A stretch of DNA of 64,000 nt from Rhizobium gallicum bv. gallicum R602sp (GTDB lineage: Bacteria; Pseudomonadota; Alphaproteobacteria; Rhizobiales; Rhizobiaceae). The stretch spans positions 1,865,501-1,929,500 of the forward strand of contig NZ_CP006877.1 in assembly GCF_000816845.1 (NCBI RefSeq), in the 5' to 3' direction. Positions within the stretch are counted from its first letter, which is position 1. Each line of letters begins with the position of its first letter. Below the pieces are notes generated by a model. That model did not search any database, was not told the DNA's origin, and saw nothing but the letters and a program-made list of their open reading frames with translations. Of this stretch, positions 31,796 through 41,119 are shown piece by piece. The translations under genes and the position numbers were made by a program.

Positions 31796-32120
31796 GGATT
31801 TCTCTCCGGCGATATAAAGCGGAGTGTAGAGTACTTTGCGGATTTGGAAAGTAGGGCAGTCGCTGCGTTCATGCAGACTGTCGGCTCGCATGGCGTCTTC
31901 CACCATCGCGGAAGTCTTGCGTTTTCACCTTGCATCTGTGTCGAAGACCGAAAGCGACATCCGCGATCTGTCTGCAGTGGCGAGTTGGTGTGCCGCCAGC
32001 CACGGCGGTCCCAATGGAAGTAAGGGCGGCCGCACGCGTTTTGAATTGAGATCTCCGGCAGTCGTGGTGGATCCCTTGGATCAGGCATACCATCGATGCG
32101 GCGCGGGGCAAGTGCCTCGA
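31796..32120. other. Intergenic stretch, no gene recognised
   Basis: About 325 bases between the DUF4864 and MFS genes, both minus strand. Frames are open by chance on both strands but show no family features. Confidence 0.4.
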
Positions 32121-33329
32121 TCAGCCCCGCCGTCTCTCCGCCATCAGAAACACCGCCAGTACAAAACACATAAGGCCAAGGGACGATGGCAGCCCTTGAT
32201 GTCCGATCAGTTGCATCGCTAGTCCTGTCGTGGGCGAGCCCACGATGCCGCCGATACCCCATACGAACGCGAAGGCCGCGTTTCCGGCGATCAAGGCTTG
32301 ACCGATGAAACGCTCGCCGAGTTGGATCAGCGACATGGTGTAGATCCCAAACGAGACCCCGCCCCAGACGAAGACGAGCGGCCAGATGAGCCACGCGTTG
32401 AAGAGCGACGGCAGCAGAACGCAGCCGACCAGCGAAGCCAGGGCACAGAATAGCATGGTCCGCGTCGAGCCCAATCGTTCGGCCACGCGCCCGAGCAATA
32501 TCTGCAGGACGGCATTGCCTGCGGTGAAACAGGCGATGAGCGAAGCGATGCGTGCTTCGGCACTGCCAAGCGCGCCACCATAAACCGTGATCAAGGAAAT
32601 CACGACCTGCTCGAAGGCGGCAGCAGTGAAAACCGCGAACAACAGGAGGGGTGCCCGTGCGAAGAAGCCGCCGACCGATGTTGCCTCACCTTCATGCGGC
32701 ATCGTCGGCAGGCGCGGCACGACGGCGAGTACGATCAAGCCGCAGAGAGGGAAGGCCACGATGCCGATCATGAAAGGCGGCCAGCCCTGTGTGCCGACAA
32801 GGCCGAGCGATAGCGGGCCGATGGCGAAGCCACCCGAAACGATCGATGAATAGAGGCCCATGATGCGGCCCCGGCGTGGCGCGGGCGTGATCGTGATCAG
32901 CCAGGTTTCACTGATCACGTAAAGCGGATTGGCGAAGAAGCCGAGCAGGAAGCGCAGAGACATCCAGGGCCAGACCTCCTGCTTCCAGGCAATCGCGATC
33001 AGGATGAGCGCGGCGAGGGTGGAACAAAGTATCGCAAGCCGCGCCGCGCCCACGCGCCGCGCCAGCGTCGGAATGAAGGGCGCGGATACAATGAAACCCA
33101 GCGGCGTCATCGCCGCCGACAGGCCGATCAGGCCGGGCGCCGTCCCCTGCCGCTCCAGGATGAAGCTGAGCAGCGGATAGGTCAGCCCCTGTGCCACGGC
33201 GAACACCGTGACGGTCGCGATGATGCCCGCCATCGCGGCCCATGGGATCTGATCCTCTCGCGGGGATGTCGTGCTGTGCAAGTGCCGGCGAACCGTTGCG
33301 GCACGCGGAAACTGGTGCTCCGTTGTCAT
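32121..33329 (-). CDS. MFS transporter (YcaD-like)
   Basis: A 402-residue major facilitator with about 12 predicted membrane spans. Typical elements are VAQGLTYPLLSFILERQG in helix 1 and the loop 8-9 type GRVAERLGSTRTMLF. The ATG at 33329 leaves a 13-base gap to the upstream DUF1127 gene; a longer in-frame start would overlap it. It probably shares that gene's transcript. Substrate unknown; drug or metabolite export is likely for this branch. Confidence 0.88.
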   Translation of the reverse strand: MTTEHQFPRAATVRRHLHSTTSPREDQIPWAAMAGIIATVTVFAVAQGLTYPLLSFILERQGTAPGLIGLSAAMTPLGFIVSAPFIPTLARRVGAARLAILCSTLAALILIAIAWKQEVWPWMSLRFLLGFFANPLYVISETWLITITPAPRRGRIMGLYSSIVSGGFAIGPLSLGLVGTQGWPPFMIGIVAFPLCGLIVLAVVPRLPTMPHEGEATSVGGFFARAPLLLFAVFTAAAFEQVVISLITVYGGALGSAEARIASLIACFTAGNAVLQILLGRVAERLGSTRTMLFCALASLVGCVLLPSLFNAWLIWPLVFVWGGVSFGIYTMSLIQLGERFIGQALIAGNAAFAFVWGIGGIVGSPTTGLAMQLIGHQGLPSSLGLMCFVLAVFLMAERRRG

Positions 33330-33342
33330 TGCAGCATTCGCC

Positions 33343-33558
33343 TTATCGCTGCCAGAAGGGCTTGGCGATCTCTGCCTCAACCTGCCGCCTCGTCAGACCG
33401 ATATCTTCGATCAAATGGGGATTATCCTTCGACTTTTGCTCAAGTTGCCAGCGAAGGCGTTTGCGCTCGTCCCAGGTCGCGAAAACGCTTCGCAGGGTCG
33501 CCAGGCTGTAAGTCCGACGCGACCGTTTCGCCAGCCCCACGGGGGGAACATCGTTCAT
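33343..33558 (-). CDS. DUF1127 domain-containing small protein
   Basis: A 71-residue protein whose C-terminus matches DUF1127: LEQKSKDNPHLIEDIGLTRR. These small arginine-rich proteins are abundant in rhizobia, where some affect phosphate and RNA metabolism. The ATG at 33558 follows a perfect GGAGG; an in-frame start four codons earlier is less likely. It is divergent from the winged-helix/TPR gene, with 126 bases between, and upstream of the MFS gene. Confidence 0.88.
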   Translation of the reverse strand: MNDVPPVGLAKRSRRTYSLATLRSVFATWDERKRLRWQLEQKSKDNPHLIEDIGLTRRQVEAEIAKPFWQR

Positions 33559-33684
33559 GGCAACCTCCATATGGTTTGAGGGGCCAGAGCCCTCACACTG
33601 AATGAGGATGAATTCTGCAGGATACGAACGGCGCCGTAATTAAGCTCTCCCAAATAGTTCCAAAAACTTCCAAACGGGCTATAG

Positions 33685-35202
33685 ATGCGCCGTATGCAGG
33701 GATCGCGCTTTGCCTTTGGTCCGTTCGTGCTTGATCCGGGTGCGGGAACGCTCCTTCGGAACGATGATCCCGTTGCCATCGGCTACCGCGGACTAAAGCT
33801 GCTTGCGGCGCTTGCCGGGCGGCCTGGCGAAATCCTGGGCAAGGCTGAGTTGATGGACGCGGCATGGCCGGGCACAGCCGTCGAGGAAGGTAACCTCACT
33901 GTCCAGATCGCGCAGCTTAGGAAGCTGCTTGGTCCGGCCACCGATGGCGGTGAATGGATCGCCACGGTTCCCCGCGTCGGCTACCGCTTCACGGGTGCCA
34001 TCGAATACCTTGGTGGCGCGAAGCAAAAACCTTTGCCACTGCCCGACAAGCCATCGATAGCCGTGCTGCCCTTCGTGAATGTCAGCAACGATCTCGAGCA
34101 GGAATCCTTCGCGGACGGGTTGACCGAAGACCTGATTACCGACCTGTCCAGGATCTCTGGGCTGTTCGTCATCGCACGCAACTCGGCCTTTGCCTACAAG
34201 GGAAAAGCGATGGATGTGCGCGCGATCGCTGAGAACCTCGGCGTGCGCTACCTTCTGGAGGGGAGCGCAAGACGTGCCGCGGGGCGCGTACGCATCAATG
34301 CCCAGCTGGTCGACGCCGTGAGTGGCGATCACCTATGGGCGGAACGCTTCGATCGCAGCCTGGATGATATCTTTGCCGTTCAAGACGAGGTCACTGGCAA
34401 AATCGTGGAGGCGCTGCTCGGCCGGCTGCGTGCACCGCCGCCGCGCAATCGGCCCAAAAATCTCGAGGCTTACGATCTCTGCGTGCGGGCGCGCAAGCTG
34501 ATGGATGACTCGCCGCAGACGGCACGGGAAGCGCACCTGATGCTGACGCGCGCGGTTTCACTCGATCCAGAGTATGCCGAGGCCTACCGCTGGCTTGCCG
34601 TGAACCACTGGATGGGATGGGTACATAGCGGCGGACCAACGGGAGCTGCCCGCAGTGACGCTTTGAAGCTGGCGCGCAAAGCTGTGGCACTTGATCCCAC
34701 CGATGCTGGCTGTCGCTGGAGCCTTGCTTACTTACTTGCCTATGAGCGCAGCTTCGCCGAGGCGGACGCGGAATTCGCCAAGGCGATCGAGCTCGACCCG
34801 AACGAAGCCGACACCTGGGCGGCGCTATCCGACATTACGGTCCTGGCCGGGCGGGTCGAGGAGGGCCTTGAGCACATCCGCAAGGCGTTCCGGCTGAATC
34901 CGCTTCCGGCAAGCTGGTACTATCTGACGCTCGGCCAGGCGCAATATGCGGCCGGTGAATACGAAGCCGCTATCGAGACACTGCGTCGGGAAGAGACTTA
35001 TCGTACAAGCTCACGCCGTTTCCTGGCGGCAAGCCTTGCCCAACTGGGCCGGCTCGACGAGGCGCGCGCAGAGGTCGAACTGTTCCTCGTCGGCAACCCG
35101 CATTTCACCATCCGCCACTGGGCCACGACGGAGCCGTTCCGTGACGCTGCGACGCTCGAGCATTTCGTTGATGGGTACCGTAAGGCCGGTCTTCCGGAGT
35201 GA
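33685..35202 (+). CDS. Winged-helix (OmpR/CadC-type) protein with TolB-like and TPR domains
   Basis: A 505-residue protein with an N-terminal OmpR/PhoB-type DNA-binding domain (about residues 5-105: ELMDAAWPGTAVEEGNLTVQ, TVPRVGYRFTG), a TolB-like alpha/beta segment (about 125-240: SIAVLPFVNVSNDLEQESFA), and C-terminal tetratricopeptide repeats (about 285-460: LALDPTDA-, IELDPNEAD-type). This layout is common in rhizobia, often named after adenylate cyclase regulators, but no cyclase domain is present. No transmembrane helix is evident. Probably a transcriptional regulator; its divergent DUF1127-MFS neighbours are candidate targets. Confidence 0.85.
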   Translation: MRRMQGSRFAFGPFVLDPGAGTLLRNDDPVAIGYRGLKLLAALAGRPGEILGKAELMDAAWPGTAVEEGNLTVQIAQLRKLLGPATDGGEWIATVPRVGYRFTGAIEYLGGAKQKPLPLPDKPSIAVLPFVNVSNDLEQESFADGLTEDLITDLSRISGLFVIARNSAFAYKGKAMDVRAIAENLGVRYLLEGSARRAAGRVRINAQLVDAVSGDHLWAERFDRSLDDIFAVQDEVTGKIVEALLGRLRAPPPRNRPKNLEAYDLCVRARKLMDDSPQTAREAHLMLTRAVSLDPEYAEAYRWLAVNHWMGWVHSGGPTGAARSDALKLARKAVALDPTDAGCRWSLAYLLAYERSFAEADAEFAKAIELDPNEADTWAALSDITVLAGRVEEGLEHIRKAFRLNPLPASWYYLTLGQAQYAAGEYEAAIETLRREETYRTSSRRFLAASLAQLGRLDEARAEVELFLVGNPHFTIRHWATTEPFRDAATLEHFVDGYRKAGLPE

Positions 35203-35266
35203 CCCTCACAAACAGCCATTCAATCCGAAGGCTGCTGTATCGGCGTCTTCGCACGGTTCGTGCGAC

Positions 35267-35659
35267 CTATTCCTCAAAGCGGCTCGTGGCGTCGCGATCG
35301 CGGTCGTATCGTCTCGTGAGCGGAAACAGCGGCAACCAGGACTCGCGACGGACGATCCAGCTTTCGTAGGTCGGCATCAGCTGGTCAGGGGCATCCAGGC
35401 ATCCCAGGTTCACTTCAATTTCGTCTGCCGTGCGTGCGAAAACGGGTGAGCCGCAGCGAGGACAGAAATACCGCCCCGCGTAGTCGCGTGCTTCGCCATC
35501 GATCGTCACCGCATCCTGAGGGAAGATCGCGGAAGCGTGAAAAAGAGCCCCATGATGCTTCCGGCAGTCGAGACAATGACAAAGGCCGACCCGGTATGGG
35601 AGTCCCGACGCCACAATTCGGACGTTGCCGCACAAGCAACCGCCGGGAAATCTGTCCAT
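35267..35659 (-). CDS. GFA family (CENP-V/glutathione-dependent formaldehyde-activating) protein
   Basis: A 130-residue zinc-binding protein of the GFA fold. Ligand cysteines appear in GGCLCGNVR, LCHCLDCRK and FCPRCGSPVF, the standard three clusters. The founding member was thought to join formaldehyde with glutathione, but most relatives have unknown activity. It stands alone, convergent with the TPR regulator. Confidence 0.88.
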   Translation of the reverse strand: MDRFPGGCLCGNVRIVASGLPYRVGLCHCLDCRKHHGALFHASAIFPQDAVTIDGEARDYAGRYFCPRCGSPVFARTADEIEVNLGCLDAPDQLMPTYESWIVRRESWLPLFPLTRRYDRDRDATSRFEE

Positions 35660-35971
35660 GTTGCGTCTCCTCTAAAGTCAAACGGTCGGACCACCTTCGA
35701 TCTGACCGGCTGGTCGGGGTTGCAAGGCGGGGCGGGTGCATCACCCACCCATTGGCCTTAGATCCCATTAACAGTGAACAGCGCCCGGCGCTCTGGCGGA
35801 GAGTGAGGACTGCATCAAAGCGCTCGCGCGGAAGGAAATAGATCATGGGAGCCAACACCCGTTCAATCAGAAGTACAGGCCGCTGTCTGCACTGATCTTG
35901 GCGCGAACGGCTTAATCAAGCCCTAGCACCAGTAAATATTGCCGGCAGTTTCGTATTGCTCTCAACCGAAT
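35660..35971. other. Intergenic stretch with an IS-like repeat
   Basis: About 310 bases without a recognised gene. Bases 35,700-35,760 (GACCGGCTGG...GGGTTGCAAGG...GGGCGGGTG) resemble 42,131-42,195 in the ISNCY-type element, so this may be a small dispersed repeat. Confidence 0.35.
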
Positions 35972-36394
35972 TTATCGGGGTGGCATTCGCTCGAATTTCT
36001 GCAACGAGGAATCAATCGTGTCCCACCCATGGCCGCGAACAGTGTATGTGACCGCCTGTGGGTTGAATTGGCCAGGGTCGTCAAGGCTGGTCGCGGGGAC
36101 CGCAATCAGTTCCGGCATTGCGACGGATGTCAGATAGACCGGTGTTCCACAGGTGGGGCAGAAGGCGTGGACCTTTTCGTTCCCGCTATCGCCCGCGACC
36201 CGCCAGGTGTTCGGTTCGCCTGTAATTGTCACATCGGCTCGCCGGGGGAAGGTCAGATAGGATCCATGCCCCGTGCCACTTCGTTTCTGGCAATCGCGAC
36301 ATTGGCAGTGGTTCTCGAAGATGGGTTCGCTGCTCGTTTCATAGCGTATCGCGCCGCACGCGCATCCGCCGGTATAGGTCTTGGTCACTATCAT
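35972..36394 (-). CDS. GFA family protein
   Basis: A second GFA-fold protein, about 140 residues, with the three cysteine clusters GGCACGAIRYE, HCQCRDCQKRSG and FCPTCGTPVY. The start is uncertain: ATG at 36394, GTG at 36388 (better spaced from a GGGAG site) or GTG at 36424. It is third in an ArsR-SRPBCC-GFA operon, ten to forty bases after the SRPBCC gene. Likely acts on the compound the operon responds to; activity unproven. Confidence 0.86.
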   Translation of the reverse strand: MIVTKTYTGGCACGAIRYETSSEPIFENHCQCRDCQKRSGTGHGSYLTFPRRADVTITGEPNTWRVAGDSGNEKVHAFCPTCGTPVYLTSVAMPELIAVPATSLDDPGQFNPQAVTYTVRGHGWDTIDSSLQKFERMPPR

Positions 36395-36433
36395 TCTCCC
36401 GCTGGCAGACTTGTTGATTGGCACCGCAAGGGA

Positions 36434-36898
36434 TCAGGCCGATTTCGGCTTGGCGAAAAGGTCAATTCCGCTGCCGGTTTCCAGGAAGGATTTCAGGCTG
36501 GATAGGACGGCCGGCCAACCTTGTTTGATGCCTTTCGCCATCCCGCTGCCGGCTTCGAGTTCGTCATGGGTGACGGTCAGCCGGACCATGTTGTCGTATT
36601 CCTCGATCGCGAACGTCACCCGACTGTAGCTTGCCGGGTCGGATGCCTGCGAAGCATTCGCCCAGGTGATGACGAGACGGGTCGGCGGCGAGACCTCAAT
36701 GACCTTGCCTACGAGTTCAACAGTCCGCTCATCGTTGGCACGGACATGTTCCCATTTCGATCCGGGCTTCCAGTCGGAGACGTTCTCGTGGCCCCAGTAG
36801 CACCTTGCGACGTCCGGTTTCGTTATGGCCTCGAACACCTTTTCCGGGGTCGAGAGAATATAGGTCACGTATACAAAGCTGGTCATTTCTTTGGTCAT
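36434..36898 (-). CDS. SRPBCC (AHSA1-like) protein
   Basis: A 154-residue SRPBCC superfamily protein: FVYVTYILSTPEKVFEAITK at the start, WGHENVSDWKPGSKWEHV and the C-terminal KGIKQGWPAVLSSLKSFLET helix. It begins three bases after the ArsR stop, so the two are coupled. Same pairing as the 19,529-21,038 operon. Binds an unknown hydrophobic ligand. Confidence 0.89.
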   Translation of the reverse strand: MTKEMTSFVYVTYILSTPEKVFEAITKPDVARCYWGHENVSDWKPGSKWEHVRANDERTVELVGKVIEVSPPTRLVITWANASQASDPASYSRVTFAIEEYDNMVRLTVTHDELEAGSGMAKGIKQGWPAVLSSLKSFLETGSGIDLFAKPKSA

Positions 36899-36901
36899 TG
36901 T

Positions 36902-37216
36902 TTACTCTCCTTCGAGTTCCGTCTTCAGATCATGCAGCAGGCTAAGCCGCTGATGTTCGAATTTCCGCACCCACCGTTCGTAGACCTCGTGGAGCGGCAC
37001 GGGATTGATGAAATGCAGCTTTTCCCGACCGCGCCTGGCGGTGCTCACTAGATTGGCCGCCTCCAATATCCCGAGGTGCTGGGTGACGGATTGCCGGGCC
37101 ATCTCCAGGTTGTCGCAAAGCTGGCCGAGCGTCTGCCCGTTCCTCTCACAAAGAAGGTCAAGCAGCTTTCTGCGTGTCGGGTCGCCCAGCGCTTTGAAAA
37201 CCTTGTCAGCGTCCAT
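36902..37216 (-). CDS. ArsR family transcriptional regulator
   Basis: A 104-residue winged-helix repressor: DKVFKALGDPTRRKLLDLLC, recognition region MARQSVTQHLGILEAANLVS, and the C-terminal WVRKFEHQRLSLL helix. No metal-site cysteines, so it belongs to the SRPBCC-associated group. The ATG at 37216 is chosen by family length; an in-frame start 16 codons earlier would cover the operator half-site. First gene of the ArsR-SRPBCC-GFA operon, next to a perfect inverted repeat. Confidence 0.91.
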   Translation of the reverse strand: MDADKVFKALGDPTRRKLLDLLCERNGQTLGQLCDNLEMARQSVTQHLGILEAANLVSTARRGREKLHFINPVPLHEVYERWVRKFEHQRLSLLHDLKTELEGE

Positions 37217-37244
37217 TGATCTCACTCGAATGTGACGCCACAAT

Positions 37245-37287
37245 ATGCAGGTATCCAACTGCATGTCAAGCGCAGGTATTTACCTGC
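37245..37287. promoter_or_regulatory. Probable ArsR operator
   Basis: Perfect dyad GCAGGTA-TT-TACCTGC at 37272-37287 and a half site ATGCAGGTAT at 37245-37254, all within 75 bases upstream of the ArsR start. The insertion-sequence cluster begins only about 50 bases further out. Confidence 0.6.
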
Positions 37288-37532
37288 ATTTCAAGTGACA
37301 GCGGTGGAAGGTGATCGAGCGCCGAGCGGCGTTGGGCCGGCCGATCGCCTTGTGCCCGGATCGACGCCGCGCCATTCGTCCTGATCCGCTCCAGCAGCCG
37401 GCGCACCTGGCGCTCGCTTAAGCCCAGAACATGCGCCGCCGACACGATCGTCATCCGGCCGTCGACGACCTTCGACAAAACCTCGATCCGCTGCAGATCA
37501 CGCTCGCTCATCGCAATTAATCCCATCCGCAA
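37266..37532 (-). pseudogene. ISNCY-type transposase, N-terminal fragment
   Basis: Residues 1-58 match the start of the intact transposase at 43025-44398 (MSERDLQRIEVLSKVVDGRM, LGLSERQVRRLLERIRT). An extra G near 37355 then shifts the frame relative to that copy, and homology ends near 37333. The remaining codons run into the ArsR promoter region. It is a dead 5' fragment. Confidence 0.75.
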
Positions 37533-37604
37533 TCTCCCAGGTCATCAAAACCCGGGGAGAGTGACATTCTTACTTTGCAGAAACAGGACACTTCAACTTT
37601 GCGG
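37333..37604 (-). mobile_element. Truncated end of an ISNCY-type element
   Basis: About 270 bases nearly the same as the right end of the element at 42012-44480: the transposase start and the terminal repeats GTGACATTCTTACTTTGCAG and CACTTCAACTTTGCGG. The last bases (CTACA) of the terminus are missing next to the IS30 element. Same orientation as the 42012 element, so recombination between them could delete the intervening DNA. Confidence 0.7.
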
Positions 37605-37612
37605 TGGAGAAT

Positions 37613-38709
37613 CTACGCCAAGTGCAACATGCCGGACTGCAGGGTAGGGGATCAGCCACTTTGGCGCAAATGGGCGATGAACACTTCGGCCGGTGTTTTG
37701 TAGCCGAGGCATTTGCGTGGCTGCGCATTCAACTGATGGGCGAGGTGGACGAGCTGTTGTTGGGTGATGTTGGATAGGTCGGTGTCGCCAGGCAGGAAGC
37801 GTCGGATTCGCTTGTTGGCATTTTCCACAGCTCCCTTCTGCCACGGCGAGTTTGGGTCGCAAAACCAGCTCCTGGCGCCGAGCCCGTCTTCCAAAGCTCG
37901 AAAGCCGGCAAACTCGGTACCACGGTCAAACGTAAAGCTTTGGCGTGCAAATGACGGCAGGGGTGAGCAGGCGGCGATGATCTTGTCGATGATCGGTCGC
38001 GAGTGGCGGCTGCGGTTCTTGATCAGCACGGTGTAGCGGCTCACGCGTTCAACGAGCGACGTCACATTGCAATGGCCAAGTTTGCGATCGAAGATCAGCA
38101 GATCGCCCTCCCAATGCCCGAACTGCGACCGATCACCAATAAAATCAAATCGTTGCGAGATCCTGTACTCAAACGGGATCAAGCCGTCACGCGGCTTGCG
38201 GGATCCGCGCGGCCGGCGCCGGCGTCGCCGTTCAGGCAGGTGCTCGTAGAGGCCGAGCGGATAGTCTTCCTTGCAATAGATGAAGCGGTAGATTGTTTCC
38301 GGGCAAACGCGGATGACACTGACACCGTCGGCAAGCAAACGGCCGGCAATCTGTTCTGGAGACCAATGCGCCTTCAGTTGCTCGATCACCAGCTCGCGCA
38401 GCTCCGGATGGCGTCTAAGCTTGCGCAGCCGCCGGCGCCGTTCCTTGCTGATGTCGTCGGCGATGGTGCCGAAGTAGCCGCTGTATTCCGGAAATTCGTG
38501 GTCGTGGAACGTGTTGCGCTTGAGCTCGCGGTAAATCGTCGAGCGATGCCGCCCGAGCTGGCGAGCGATCTCACCAACCGGAAGTTTGCGCTCCTTCATC
38601 TGATATAAGCGCCGACGATCGGCGAGGGTGAATTGCGAATAGCAGTGCGACACGCCATAATCTCCAAGGTGAAACCATTGAAATCATTGCCATGTCGCAC
38701 TTGAAAATA
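37613..38709 (-). mobile_element. IS30 family insertion sequence
   Basis: About 1.1 kb with one transposase gene. Imperfect inverted repeats are seen near the ends: CAAGTGCAACATGCC at 37619-37633 and the reverse complement of CAAGTGCGACATGGC at 38689-38703. Exact ends and target duplication are not clear. Confidence 0.7.
37652..38653 (-). CDS. IS30 family transposase
   Basis: A 333-residue transposase, complete in length. An N-terminal helix-turn-helix (FTLADRRRLYQMKERKLPVG, IARQLGRHRSTIYRELKRN) is followed by an rve-type DDE domain: GHWEGDLLIFDRKLGH, FTFDRGTEFAGF and NSPWQKGAVENANKRIRRF carry the expected acidic residues. No frameshift or stop is seen, so it may be active. Confidence 0.94.
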   Translation of the reverse strand: MSHCYSQFTLADRRRLYQMKERKLPVGEIARQLGRHRSTIYRELKRNTFHDHEFPEYSGYFGTIADDISKERRRRLRKLRRHPELRELVIEQLKAHWSPEQIAGRLLADGVSVIRVCPETIYRFIYCKEDYPLGLYEHLPERRRRRRPRGSRKPRDGLIPFEYRISQRFDFIGDRSQFGHWEGDLLIFDRKLGHCNVTSLVERVSRYTVLIKNRSRHSRPIIDKIIAACSPLPSFARQSFTFDRGTEFAGFRALEDGLGARSWFCDPNSPWQKGAVENANKRIRRFLPGDTDLSNITQQQLVHLAHQLNAQPRKCLGYKTPAEVFIAHLRQSG

Positions 38710-40033
38710 GAATGTACCCCCCTTACACACAATGTAACAGCTAATTAAAGATGAGACAAAGTAATCAATTTAGAAACGCGACATCATACTATCCATTATT
38801 GATGGCGTTTCAAGATTCGATGTTGATGAATACACAGAGGTAAGCCGCCGTCCGGGTGGAGCTTGTCGGTGTTGCGCAGGCCGGTCGGCGGCGCGTGGCT
38901 CAAGCGCACCAATATACTTTAGCTTTCTCAATCCGGATCGCTTACGTCACTCGCTGTTAAGCTGGCTCGCCAATACCTGCTGCCGTCGGGCGATAACGAC
39001 TGGATCCTTCGTAAAATCCGTCTTCCGTCCTGGCTTGGTGCCGCGCTGCTGATAGCCATTGCTCTGGCTGCCATCACGAATGCCGAACATATGGTCCGTC
39101 TGGCCGGTGCGGCGAGGCCCACTTTTGCTGCGTTCCTGTTGGCGCCCGGCCTGCAGCTCGGCCACGATTGAAAGCATGTCGTCCAGCCGCTTGTTCTCGA
39201 CCACCTCGGAGCGGTGCACGGAGCGTAACATGTCGAACGTTCTGTAGGGCAGGGAGGCTTCCCCGTCTGTGATCTCCAGGCGCCCGTCCGGATAGTCGCA
39301 TACGACAACCTTCTTGCCCGCCAGCCCCGTTGCGCGCTCTGTCGGATCGAGAATGAACATCACCTTGTCATAGCGCAGCGTCAAGGAATGCGACAGCTTA
39401 CGAACCTCCTTGCGGCACATGGCACCATCGAGGTTCTCGTGATCCGCCAGCGGCCGATGCATGTCCTTCGCATTGCGTGGCGGCTTGGCGAAGCGAGAAT
39501 TGAAATCCGCCATGAACTCTGGGGCATAGGCGTTGGCCGCCTCGATCGTGTCGATCCCGCGAAGCCGCAGTTCCTTCACCAGCCGATCCTGCAGCGTCTG
39601 ATTGGCGCGCTCCACACGGCCTTTCGCCTGCGGAGTGTTGGCGCAGATGATGTCGATGTTCAGCTCATAAAGCGCCCGGCCGAACTGCGTCAGGCCGCTC
39701 GTCCGGTCCGTCATCGAGGCGTGTGTGCTGCGGAAGATGCCATGCTTGTCGCTGTAGAACGCAATTGGCTTGCCCCATTGCTGCAAGTAAGCCTTCGTCG
39801 CGTGCAGATAGTCGAAGGTGTTCTCTGAAGTCGCAAAGCGCAGATGCAACAGCTTGCCGGTGGCATCGTCGATATAAACGAGCAGGGCGCATTTGCGGCC
39901 ACGGTTCTCGAACATGGAGTAATCGCGGCGCAACCGTCTGCGGCTTTTTGGCTGGCGAGGGTGGTTGCCCCCGATAGGATGGAAATACGGGCTCTCGATT
40001 GGAACCGGGCCCAAACATCGAATGGAGGCAACC

Positions 40034-41064
40034 GTGAACCAATATATTGGGCTTGATGTGTCGTTGAAAGATACCGCGATTTCGATTCGACAGGATGGAA
40101 AGCGGATCTGGCGGGGAAAGTGTCCTTCGGATCCAAAGCTCCTGGCTGAGGTGATCCGCAAACACGCCCCGCAGGCCAGGGGCGTCGTCTTTGAAACAGG
40201 GCCGTTGTCGACGTGGTTCTATCATGCCCTGACGGCCGAGGGGGTGCCGGCGATCTGCATTGAAGCGCGGCACGCGCAAAAGGTATTGAACGAGACGCTC
40301 AACAAGACCGACGCCAATGATGCGGATGGCTTGGCGCAACTCGCTGAAGCAGGCTTTTACAAAGCGGTTCGCGTCAAGTCGTTTGACGCTATGATGGCCC
40401 GCACATTGGTGGCTGCCCGCGAACAACTCCTTTACATCTCAACACAACTTGGCAATCAAATCCGGGGCCTGATGAAGACCTTCGGTCTGATCATCCCGAA
40501 AGGGAAGGGTCGGGTCTTTGATGGCGATGTGCGAAAGCTTTTAGATGGCAACAACGAGCTTGCGAAGATTATCTTGCCTCTTCTGGAGGCCTGGCACGAT
40601 ATCCGCAAGCGCGCAGCCGATCTTGGTCGCCAGTTGCTCATAGTGGCACGTCGGAGCGAAGCCACGAAGCTATTGATGACAATTCCGGGAATCGGCGCGG
40701 TCACGGCGGTGTCCTACGTTACGGCAATTGAAAATCCAGAAAACTTTCGAACGTCGCGCTCGGTGGCGCCTGGCTTGGGCTGACAACGCGGCGTTATCAG
40801 TCAGGGGAGGTCGATTATGACGGCCATATCTCGCGAAGGGGTGACAATCGTTTACGTGGGCTGCTTTATGAAGCCGCGACAGCGCTTCTGACGAGAACTA
40901 GTGCCAGGACCGAGAGCAGTCTCAAGCGTTGGGGACTTAAGCTGCGGGAGCGACTTGGCTTCAAGCGGGCCGCTGTGGCAGTCGCCCGGAAACTCGCGGT
41001 CATAATGCACAGCATGCTCAAAACGGGAGAAGTGTTCAACGCATCGGCTGGCGCGACCATATAG
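40034..41064 (+). pseudogene. IS110 family transposase, frameshifted
   Basis: The RuvC-like DEDD domain is present (NQYIGLDVSLKDTAISIRQD, KTDANDADGLAQLAEAGFY), and then the helix-hairpin-helix region TIPGIGAVTAVSYVTAIENP. Near 40770 one G seems to be missing (GTGGCGCC where GTGGGCGCC would keep frame), so the first frame stops at 40783. The second frame continues GLTTRRYQSGEVDYDG and later LLYEAATALLTRT to a TAG at 41062. GTG 40034 with a GGAGG site is the likely start. Probably inactive. Confidence 0.82.
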
Positions 41065-41066
41065 GA

Positions 41067-41119
41067 GACGCTCAGCCTTCGTCCCTCAGCGCGCCATCTA
41101 ACTTTGGGTGCTGAGCGTC
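41067..41119 (+). ncRNA. Stem-loop in the IS110-type right end (possible bridge RNA part)
   Basis: Perfect 10-bp inverted repeat GACGCTCAGC/GCTGAGCGTC with a 33-base loop, starting three bases after the transposase stop, no T run. IS110-family elements encode a structured bridge RNA in a noncoding end (the right end in IS1111 types). This hairpin is a candidate; only structure modelling can settle it. Confidence 0.35.
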
